Assembly: GCA_947367415.1 (NCBI GenBank)
Contig: CANBEE010000008.1
Location: 1 to 21,035, forward strand
Length of the DNA stretch: 21,035 nt
Source of the DNA: an uncultured Bacteroidales bacterium
GTDB taxonomy: Bacteria > Bacteroidota > Bacteroidia > Bacteroidales > Bacteroidaceae
Direction of reading: 5' to 3'
Shown: positions 14,984 through 21,035 of the stretch, piece by piece
Numbering within the stretch: position 1 is the stretch's first letter
Layout of the letters: each line of letters starts with the position of its first letter
The notes under the pieces: model-generated
The model's input: the letters and a program-made list of their open reading frames with translations, nothing else
Database searches by the model: none
Told to the model about the DNA's origin: nothing
Made by a program: the position numbers and the translations under genes

Positions 14984-15026
14984 GAGGCGGATGACAAACC
15001 GATATTGTCACCCGCCTCATATTTTT
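14984..15026. terminator. Bidirectional Rho-independent terminator between tsaE and the M60 gene
   Basis: Arms 14984-14997 and 15005-15018 (GAGGCGGATGACAA against TTGTCACCCGCCTC) form a 14-bp stem with one A-C mismatch and a 7-nt loop. A T-run at 15021-15025 serves tsaE. On the opposite strand the stem is followed by TTTTC, serving the peptidase gene, which stops 12 nt before the T-run. Confidence 0.85.
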
Positions 15027-15037
15027 AGGAGAACCTC

Positions 15038-18000
15038 TTACTTCACAATCACCTTACGACCATTGCAGATATAAATACCTGTTGTAGGATTCTCTACCGG
15101 ACGGCCCAGCAGGTCGTAATAGATGCCATTGGTCGGGAGTTCAGGTGTGACGATACCCGTGGTATCGAACTTACCTATAGGCACCAGCAACCACATGGCA
15201 GGCTTTGAGGTGAACTGAGCATAGCCATTCTCTGATGTCTGTACGTTCCACATGCCCTCAGCGGTGCTGATGACATATCCGTACTCCTCTGTAGAGATGC
15301 TGATGGTGAAGGGTTCTGCATCTACCGAGCCGTTGACGTAGATGTAACGTCCGCTAATGCCAGCAGCCTTGCCCGTATGCCAGTTATAGATGTAGTACTG
15401 ACCCTCGGCTTCGCCCGGACGCAGGTAGAACCAGTAGGTACGCTCATCGGTCAGTTCTCCTGTGCGGAGTGCTCCATTGTAGCGTCCTGAGCCTTCGTAA
15501 GCATAGGCATAGGCCTCGGTATCGAGACATTGCAGATAGTAGCACATCACTTCGCTTCCGGCAGTAGCCTCAGGCGATGCAAGTGCCTTCTGGTAAGCCG
15601 CCTTCACCTGATTATGTGCTTCATCAACATCCGCGTACATCTCATCAAGGTAGGCATAGCCATCCTCGATAGCCTTGCGAGCGGCCGCGTAGGCGGTACG
15701 CAAAGTCACGATATAGTCAATCAGCTGCTCATCAAGGATGGTGATGTCATCATGCAGCTTCAGCTCAGGCTCCGAAGAGGCGATAAGCTCGTTCAAAGTG
15801 ATGTCCACCATACCCAGCAGGGTCTCAAGCTTCGTCTTCATGATGGCGCTATGGTTGTCGACCAAAGAAGAGATAGCCCAATGAGCCACCGAAGACACGC
15901 CATCGGCAGCAAACACATTCTTGCTATTATCGCAAGCCAGATACAGAGAGGTATTGCTGACACTCTGCAGGAGGAACACCGCAGGCTCGTCCTCAATCAG
16001 GTTGAAGGCGATGGCATCCTTGACATCCGTAGCAGCAGCCTTCACGCGAGCTCCCGAATTAACCAACGACACATACATGCCACTCTCGAGATTCTTAATG
16101 TAGTATTGGTTGGGCTCCTCTGCGGGCACAAATATCCATTGCTTCTTGGTGTTCTCTGCCGCAACGGAGAATGTCACCTTAAGGCCTGCCGTAGAGTACT
16201 CCAATGAGGTATTCTTATGGCGCACGCTATTGAGAGCATAGTAGTCATCGGTGTAGAGAGGCACCTTGGCCTCGCTCTTCTCGCAGATTGCCATCACGGC
16301 CTTCTCGAGCACGATAGCCCACTCGCCGTAGGAGTGCACGGAGGTATCCTTATTGTCTCTGGCCTGCTCGGCGTCACGCACCAGAGCGGTCAAGGCACCC
16401 AGATAGTTGCTCTTGAAATAGCCTACGTTGGTACCCGTGTCGTCCGACAATGAAAGGATGCCGTTAGCCTCAGCGAGCGCATTCTTGAGTGCTTGCAATT
16501 GCTCTGCTTCGGTACCTCCCTGTGCTTTTGACACGACCTTCATGTCGGCACCCGTACCAGCTACCGCAACAATGGTAACCTCATCGGCATGAATCATTGC
16601 AGCCACCTCGTCGGTGATGACAAAGGTATGATGGCTCGAGAATGCTACAATCTTGCCTTCCTTGTCATAGATGGCAAAGCCCACGGCATTCTGGCCACTA
16701 CTGATGGTGAGGCGGGTATCTGAGAGTGAATACACGTAACGGCCTGTTATCGTGTCGCCGGAGACATATGAGATATACGATCCCACCTCGGCATTTGTTC
16801 CGTTCGTTGTCTGATCGCCATCCCAGTAGCTGCGTTGGGTCTTTCCATCGTGACGATAGGTGGCATCGGGAGTACAATCGTTGATGAAGAGAGGCTTGTT
16901 GTTCACGGGGTATCCCTTGGCCTTGACTGCGGCAATGGCAGCATCGATATCGGCCTGCGATTGGGTATACTCTGAGTTGGAGTAGTCACCCACGAAACGG
17001 TTCTTCATCACGCAGAAGAAACCATGAGCACGGAAGAACTCCGTGAGGTCCTCCTGAGCAGCCTCGCAACACAACTGATAGAAGTGCAGGATACTGGTCT
17101 TGCCAGCCTGGTAGTATCCGGTCTTTTGGATAGGATTGTTGCGCAGGAGCTCGAAGAGCTTGGGATAGAACTGCGTATCATTGCCGGCACGGTGATAGTA
17201 GAGCCACAGGCGGTAATACATGTGGGTAAGCGCCCAGATGTTGTTGCCGAAGAAGTCATTGCCTGCCTTATAGTTGTCGTACACATGAGCGAGATTACCC
17301 TCGGTACCATTTATACGCGATGTGCCCATACCCATATACCATACGGCGATATTGGAGAAGAGGTTGTTGGTCACCTCGGTAAGGCCGTTCACGGTGAAGA
17401 GTCCTTGGTGCTGGTGTCCTATTTCGTGACCGGGTCCCCATGTAGAGCCAGCATCGGTGGCGATAGAGGTAAGGATGCTGGGAGTGGTATTGATATGGTA
17501 TCCACAGTGATCCCAACTACCATACATATAACCTGTCACCGTACCAAATGCCAATCCGCGGTGATTGTAGTATTCACCGTAGTTGCGTCCGTCACAATAG
17601 TCGTAGTATCCTTCGTAGTTGTACATCTCGGCTTTGTTTTCCCACTTGCCATCCCAACGAGGATAGAGCAGGTTCATCGAGTCAACCACCTCCTTGCTCA
17701 CCACGCCCAGTGTCATCAACTCAGAGAGCATGATGCGGTCCCATGCCTCCACGATGGTATTGATGCGCTGGTTTGCAGGCAAGCTCGTGGGCAGCATATC
17801 GGGGAAGAGCTTAGCCAGGCCCTTTTCTGTCCATTGATTGCCGTTGTCCTCGGTAATGGTCACGTCATTGAGCTCAAACTGCAATACCTGATGACGTCCC
17901 AGGATGGTGATATTGCGCATATTGGCACGCTCCTCATAGTACACCCAGTCGGCATCGGTATCGGCCTTGTAGAGGGCATCGCCATGAGCATTGTAGTAGC

Positions 18001-19156
18001 CATTGATGTAGCCGCCCTCGACGTGAATCTTCAGGTCGTCATAGTCGCTCAGCTTGTGAGGGAAGGTGCCCGTGGCGCTATTGTAGGTATGCACGAGATA
18101 GTTGAAGTAGAGCGCACTACCGTCCACACCGAACGGTACCACATTGAGACCGCTCTTCAGACGCATACCGTTAGGATAGCCATTGTTGTAGTTGGGCATC
18201 TTGCTATGTCCGTTGATGTAGGTCACCCACAGTTCCGAGCCATCGGCAATCTCGCCCTCGACCATAATGTAGGCCACCTGGAGCTTATTCACATAGATAC
18301 CTACGGGGTTGTCCATGTTGGAGTGGGCATTGTAGCCAAACCACGAGGTAATCTCACCAGCGATACTATGAGGTTCAACAAGCTGCACGCGGAACTTCTT
18401 GGCATAATCTCCATCCCACGCGGGCTTTCCAGCCTTCTCATTGGCTTCGCCCCAAGCATCGTTCTTCACCTTCACGGCCATCTCCACCAGCGTCTCGGGG
18501 AGGTTCATGGCCGTAAGCGCATCGCGCAGCACCTCATCGTCCATCGCGGCATACTGGGCCTTGAGCACCGTGCATGCTGCATCCTCAAACACATTCTTCA
18601 GTGCAGCCTCATAGGCATCGGCATTCTCCTGCACACCGGCAAACTCGCGGAACACGGCCTGAGCCGCCGCAATCTGCTCGTCGGTGATGTCAACACTCAC
18701 GAAGTTCCACTCCGAAGCAGCCTTGGAGGTCTCCGACCACCAGCGTACCACATTGCCCGTAGCGCCCTTACTATGCAGGCCCTGTCCCGCGCCAAGCCCC
18801 GTATCCCAGATGTTGTATCCGGGCCAGTTGCTACTTTTCACGATACTGAACTCCTTAGCGCTCTTGCCTGTCCAGTAAGGCACCTCGGTACCTGAGTTGC
18901 CCGTCTGTACATAGCGTCCGGTAAACACATTCTGAATATAATAGTTGTTTCCATTGGGGATGAGCTTCCACATCTGCTCATACGCTTCGTCGCCGCCCAC
19001 GGCCGTGCAACTGAGCGTTCCGTTCACAAAGTCCTCGGTAATCGCCGCATTGTACTCTTCACTGACAATACGGAACACACCCGCCGAAGGGCCCTGAGCC
19101 AGCAAGCCGCATGTGCTCAATAGGGATAGCATCACTAAGTAGATTTTCTTCATCAT
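15038..19156 (-). CDS. Large secreted M60-family (gluzincin) metallopeptidase with trefoil-like repeats
   Basis: A 1372-aa protein counted from ATG 19156 (MMKKIYLVMLSL), chosen because AAAGG precedes it and a signal peptide starts there (cleavage near LLAQ); an in-frame ATG at 19198 would add 14 hydrophilic residues. A beta-trefoil/ricin-like module lies at about 25-155. An M60-type N-terminal jelly roll follows at about 255-345, and the peptidase domain with zinc motif HEIGH at 577-581 and a likely third ligand E594 in GLTEVTNN. After a helical FIVAR-like stretch come two further trefoil-like modules (about 985-1115 and 1215-1345). The tail GIYYDLLGRPVENPTTGIYI ending in KVIVK resembles the T9SS type A sorting signal. 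Characterised M60 enzymes cleave mucin-type O-glycosylated proteins, so host glycoproteins are a likely substrate. The gene stands alone, between its own promoter and a shared terminator. Confidence 0.85.
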   Translation of the reverse strand: MMKKIYLVMLSLLSTCGLLAQGPSAGVFRIVSEEYNAAITEDFVNGTLSCTAVGGDEAYEQMWKLIPNGNNYYIQNVFTGRYVQTGNSGTEVPYWTGKSAKEFSIVKSSNWPGYNIWDTGLGAGQGLHSKGATGNVVRWWSETSKAASEWNFVSVDITDEQIAAAQAVFREFAGVQENADAYEAALKNVFEDAACTVLKAQYAAMDDEVLRDALTAMNLPETLVEMAVKVKNDAWGEANEKAGKPAWDGDYAKKFRVQLVEPHSIAGEITSWFGYNAHSNMDNPVGIYVNKLQVAYIMVEGEIADGSELWVTYINGHSKMPNYNNGYPNGMRLKSGLNVVPFGVDGSALYFNYLVHTYNSATGTFPHKLSDYDDLKIHVEGGYINGYYNAHGDALYKADTDADWVYYEERANMRNITILGRHQVLQFELNDVTITEDNGNQWTEKGLAKLFPDMLPTSLPANQRINTIVEAWDRIMLSELMTLGVVSKEVVDSMNLLYPRWDGKWENKAEMYNYEGYYDYCDGRNYGEYYNHRGLAFGTVTGYMYGSWDHCGYHINTTPSILTSIATDAGSTWGPGHEIGHQHQGLFTVNGLTEVTNNLFSNIAVWYMGMGTSRINGTEGNLAHVYDNYKAGNDFFGNNIWALTHMYYRLWLYYHRAGNDTQFYPKLFELLRNNPIQKTGYYQAGKTSILHFYQLCCEAAQEDLTEFFRAHGFFCVMKNRFVGDYSNSEYTQSQADIDAAIAAVKAKGYPVNNKPLFINDCTPDATYRHDGKTQRSYWDGDQTTNGTNAEVGSYISYVSGDTITGRYVYSLSDTRLTISSGQNAVGFAIYDKEGKIVAFSSHHTFVITDEVAAMIHADEVTIVAVAGTGADMKVVSKAQGGTEAEQLQALKNALAEANGILSLSDDTGTNVGYFKSNYLGALTALVRDAEQARDNKDTSVHSYGEWAIVLEKAVMAICEKSEAKVPLYTDDYYALNSVRHKNTSLEYSTAGLKVTFSVAAENTKKQWIFVPAEEPNQYYIKNLESGMYVSLVNSGARVKAAATDVKDAIAFNLIEDEPAVFLLQSVSNTSLYLACDNSKNVFAADGVSSVAHWAISSLVDNHSAIMKTKLETLLGMVDITLNELIASSEPELKLHDDITILDEQLIDYIVTLRTAYAAARKAIEDGYAYLDEMYADVDEAHNQVKAAYQKALASPEATAGSEVMCYYLQCLDTEAYAYAYEGSGRYNGALRTGELTDERTYWFYLRPGEAEGQYYIYNWHTGKAAGISGRYIYVNGSVDAEPFTISISTEEYGYVISTAEGMWNVQTSENGYAQFTSKPAMWLLVPIGKFDTTGIVTPELPTNGIYYDLLGRPVENPTTGIYICNGRKVIVK

Positions 19157-19225
19157 AAGCCTTTTGTTATTATCATGGTTATTAATTATTCTCTGCATAG
19201 TATCGGTAATATACTATAATCGGGA

Positions 19226-19233
19226 CAAAGATA
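19226..19233 (-). promoter_or_regulatory. -7 box of the M60 peptidase gene
   Basis: On the - strand TATCTTTG matches TAnnTTTG. A TTTG lies 24 nt upstream (19264-19261 region), a few bases further than usual. The implied leader to ATG 19156 is about 60 nt. Confidence 0.6.
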
Positions 19234-19276
19234 AGATAAATTTTCAGAACATATACACAAATGCGCATTTTTTTCA

Positions 19277-19315
19277 CCGATAGCCACCATCTATCGGCCT
19301 ATCATCTACGGCTAT
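19277..19315. promoter_or_regulatory. Two overlapping inverted repeats (possible operator)
   Basis: CCGATAG...CTATCGG is a perfect 7-bp inverted repeat with a 7-nt spacer. ATAGCC (19280-19285) can instead pair with GGCTAT (19310-19315). The pair sits just upstream of the metF -7 box and behind the M60 promoter, where a shared regulator could act. No binding protein can be named. Confidence 0.35.
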
Positions 19316-19330
19316 AAGAAAAAAAATCAC

Positions 19331-19338
19331 TACCTTTG
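19331..19338 (+). promoter_or_regulatory. Candidate -7 box of the metF promoter
   Basis: TACCTTTG is a consensus -7 element followed by CGGCGG. No TTTG occurs 19-20 nt upstream. If used, it gives an unusually long leader of about 185 nt made largely of repeat modules. Confidence 0.5.
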
Positions 19339-19487
19339 CGGCGGATTGGTTGAGGGGGTTATGGTTGAGAGTTGAAAGTTGAACCGAAGGTCGACGCCCG
19401 AACCTTTAGGTCGCTGGCCGTAGGGAAAACAAGGGGCCAAGGTCAAAGATGAAGATTTTCCGCCAACAATCAACTGTCATCCGCCGT

Positions 19488-19524
19488 CCATAAACCATCA
19501 TCCATAAACCATCATCCATAAACC
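19488..19524. repeat. Tandem CCATAAACCATCAT repeats directly before metF
   Basis: The unit TCCATAAACCATCA is repeated with a 14-nt period (TCCATAAACC at 19488, 19501 and 19515, joined by ATCA), ending 6 nt before the metF ATG. Similar ATCAACCATCAACC words occur inside porX at about 13572-13588. The tract replaces any Shine-Dalgarno sequence and keeps the initiation region poor in G. Confidence 0.6.
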
Positions 19525-19529
19525 GAACA

Positions 19530-20483
19530 ATGAGCGTCATAGACTCCATCACCACAGGCAACGGCACCGCATTCTCCTTCGAGGTGCTCCCCCCACTCAA
19601 AGGCACAGGCATCAACAGCCTGTTCCGCACCATCGACGAATTGCGCGAGTTCAACCCCCGCTACATCAATATCACCACCCACCGAAGCGAATACGTATAC
19701 CAGGAGTCACCCGAGGGCGTCTTCCATAAGGTATCGCTACGCCGTCGCCCCGGCACCGTCGCCGTAGCCGCCGCCATCAAGAACAGGTACGACATCCCCG
19801 TTGTCCCCCATATACTCTGTAGCGGCTTCACCCGTGAAGAGACCGAGTATGTGCTGCTCGACCTCCAGTTCCTCGGCATCACCGACCTGCTGCTCCTGCG
19901 CGGCGACAAGGCCAAGCACGAGTCCCTGTTCACCCCCACAGGCAACGGCTACAGCCACGCCATAGAGCTGCAGGCACAGGTCAACCGCTTCAACGAGGGC
20001 TACTTCATCGACGGCTCGCCCATCAAGGAGCCCGGCCAACCCTTCACCTACGGCGTAGCCTGCTATCCCGAGAAGCACGAGGAGTCGCCCAACATGGACA
20101 TGGACCTCCACTGGCTACACGAAAAGGTCAAGGCCGGTGCCCAGTATGCCGTCACCCAGCTCTTCTACGACAACGACAAGTACTTCCGTTTCGTCGAGCG
20201 AGCCCGTGCCGAAGGCATCACCATCCCCATTATCCCCGGCATCAAGCCCCTGAAGACCGCCCGCCAGCTGAGCATCATCCCCAAGACCTTCAAGGTAGAC
20301 ATACCGCAAGCTCTGGCCACCGAAGTGCTCAAGTGCACTAACGATGAAGAAGTGCGTCAAGTGGGCATAGAGTGGTGTATCTCCCAGTGCCAGGAACTCA
20401 TCGCCCACGGCGTACCCAGCATCCACTTCTATGCTATGGCCGCCACCGATAGCGTCAAGCAGGTGGCAAAGGCCATATATTAG
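19530..20483 (+). CDS. metF: 5,10-methylenetetrahydrofolate reductase
   Basis: A 317-aa FAD-dependent TIM-barrel enzyme that reduces methylene-THF to methyl-THF, the methyl donor for methionine synthesis. Family marks are the N-terminal FSFEVLPPLKG with its catalytic Glu, PHILCSGFTREE, the FAD/folate-contacting LLLRGDKAK, the substrate-binding QLFYDNDKYFRF block and PGIKPL. Length is slightly above that of E. coli MetF (296 aa). The start at 19530 (MSVIDSITTGNGT) comes directly after the repeat tract, with no ribosome site. The gene appears monocistronic: a holB promoter follows about 70 nt after its stop. Confidence 0.95.
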   Translation: MSVIDSITTGNGTAFSFEVLPPLKGTGINSLFRTIDELREFNPRYINITTHRSEYVYQESPEGVFHKVSLRRRPGTVAVAAAIKNRYDIPVVPHILCSGFTREETEYVLLDLQFLGITDLLLLRGDKAKHESLFTPTGNGYSHAIELQAQVNRFNEGYFIDGSPIKEPGQPFTYGVACYPEKHEESPNMDMDLHWLHEKVKAGAQYAVTQLFYDNDKYFRFVERARAEGITIPIIPGIKPLKTARQLSIIPKTFKVDIPQALATEVLKCTNDEEVRQVGIEWCISQCQELIAHGVPSIHFYAMAATDSVKQVAKAIY

Positions 20484-20549
20484 CGGAGTCTTGAAAAGCA
20501 CCCGGTTTCAGTCTCTCTTACTCGTTTTTTATGATTCCTACACACATTA

Positions 20550-20581
20550 TTTGCTGATATCAAGAAAAACCTATACCTTTG
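20550..20581 (+). promoter_or_regulatory. Promoter of holB
   Basis: TTTG at 20550-20553 and TACCTTTG at 20574-20581, separated by 20 nt, fit the Bacteroidetes -33/-7 consensus exactly. The start codon follows 27 nt after the -7 box. Confidence 0.8.
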
Positions 20582-20608
20582 TAGTAATATGGTAAATAAG
20601 GACAAGAC

Positions 20609-21035
20609 GTGTACTTCAAGGACATCATAGGACAGGAAAGCAGCCTACGCATGCTACGCTCGGCTGTTGCCGAGGGGCGCATACCTCACGCGCAGCTCAT
20701 CTGCGGTTCCGAGGGCACAGGAAAACTGGCCATAGCCATCGCCTATGCCCGTTACTTGTGTTGCACGCACCGCAATGGCGAGGATGCCTGCGGCGAGTGT
20801 CCCTCATGCAAGAAATTTGATAAGCTGGCACATCCCGACCTGCACTTTACCTACCCTATCTACAAGAAAGATTCCAACAAAGCGCCTCTAAGCGACGACT
20901 TCGTCGACAAGTGGCGACAAGCCGTAGCAGAGAATCCCTATATGAGCCTCAACCAATGGATGGACCACATTGGCACAGAGAACCAGCAGGGACTCATCTA
21001 TGCCTCGCAGAGCGAGGAAATCATACGTAAACTCA
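20609..21035 (+). CDS. holB: DNA polymerase III subunit delta-prime (partial, N-terminal 142 codons)
   Basis: The gene runs off the right edge. It starts with GTG at 20609 behind AAGGA and opens with YFKDIIGQESSLRMLRSAV, the standard beginning of clamp-loader ATPase-like proteins. A P-loop-like GSEGTGKL follows, then a zinc-binding cysteine set (C in YLCC, then ACGECPSC) and HPDLHF, as in DnaX/HolB. The short zinc module and divergent P-loop favour delta-prime over DnaX. The protein is a stator of the clamp loader that places the beta sliding clamp on DNA. A nearby ATG at 20589 is out of frame and soon stops, supporting the GTG start. Confidence 0.85.
   Translation, partial: MYFKDIIGQESSLRMLRSAVAEGRIPHAQLICGSEGTGKLAIAIAYARYLCCTHRNGEDACGECPSCKKFDKLAHPDLHFTYPIYKKDSNKAPLSDDFVDKWRQAVAENPYMSLNQWMDHIGTENQQGLIYASQSEEIIRKL

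Larger units (their letters stand above)
19157..19529. other. 373-nt divergent intergenic region between M60 gene and metF
   Basis: From left to right: leader and -7 box of the M60 gene (to 19233); an inverted repeat CCGATAG (19277-19283)/CTATCGG (19291-19297), overlapped by a second one, ATAGCC (19280-19285)/GGCTAT (19310-19315); a metF-side -7 box at 19331; GTTGAGAGTTGAAAGTTGAA (19363-19382); a module with GAAGGTCGACGCC and ACCTTTAGGTCGC that can pair partly with itself; and CCATAAACC/ATCATCC repeats (19488-19524) that end at the metF start. I see no gene, tRNA or known riboswitch in it. Confidence 0.6.

Noticed and set aside
17024..18895. A 623-codon open frame on the + strand antisense to the M60 peptidase gene
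   Set aside because: Its translation is His/Val/Ile-rich with no recognisable domain, and it lies wholly opposite a gene with signal peptide, zinc motif and tail. The open frame is a by-product of codon bias in the true gene.
19488..19524. A CRISPR array
   Set aside because: The repeats are about 14 nt, contiguous and without unique spacers, and no cas genes are near.
19339..19529. A riboswitch (SAM or cobalamin type) in the long metF leader
   Set aside because: I could not match any conserved riboswitch core; the leader is made of repeat modules. A covariance-model search would be decisive.
20589..20630. ATG at 20589 as start or leader peptide of holB
   Set aside because: It is out of frame with holB and stops after 13 codons across the GTG start; the GTG has a better-placed AAGGA.

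Overview
The window reads as a chromosomal segment of a member of the order Bacteroidales (Bacteroidetes). The evidence is the gene families (PorX-type REC-PglZ regulator, PorW/SprE-type lipoprotein, M60 peptidase, GH125 mannosidase), promoter boxes of the Bacteroidetes type (TTTG about 20 nt upstream of TAnnTTTG), weak Shine-Dalgarno sequences, and signal peptides and C-terminal tails of Bacteroidetes style. Base composition is moderately GC-rich. A gut Prevotella/Bacteroides-like host is plausible, but the genus cannot be fixed from sequence alone.

Layout. Left: the 3' end of trmB (+), mrp (+) and mnmA (-), the last two converging on a shared terminator. Then a + strand group: MATE exporter, cytidylate-kinase-like protein and YfcE-like phosphodiesterase. 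Next comes a secreted SGNH-GH125 fusion gene (5221-7289) broken by an in-frame TGA and a one-base frameshift, followed by its terminator, a cluster of iterated GGTTKAC sites and a tRNA-Pro(GGG) on the - strand. From 7684 a + strand run holds aroA, a small membrane-anchored acidic protein, a large PorW/SprE-like TPR lipoprotein, a GNAT acetyltransferase, PorX and tsaE. tsaE converges on a giant secreted M60 peptidase (-), which is divergent from metF (+). The right edge holds the start of the DNA polymerase III delta-prime gene (holB), behind the best promoter in the window.

How the genes fit together. Most are housekeeping: tRNA modification and translation (trmB, mnmA, tsaE, tRNA-Pro), Fe-S assembly (mrp), shikimate and one-carbon metabolism (aroA, metF), replication (holB). 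The accessory theme is the cell surface. PorX and PorW are type IX secretion (T9SS) components in Porphyromonas and Flavobacterium. The M60 peptidase ends in a tail resembling the T9SS type A sorting signal. The M60 and SGNH-GH125 proteins look like tools against host or fungal glycoproteins.

The most unusual signal is a set of small interspersed repeats. AT-rich AATTCATAATT-type tracts and a CCATAAACCATCATCC tract sit directly before the start codons of mrp, the kinase-like gene, the small acidic gene and metF. Related repeat DNA also appears to lie in frame inside coding sequences: a 34-bp imperfect palindrome in aroA and a CATC/AACC-rich insert in the interdomain linker of porX. This resembles palindromic elements known to be tolerated inside genes elsewhere, such as the Rickettsia RPE.
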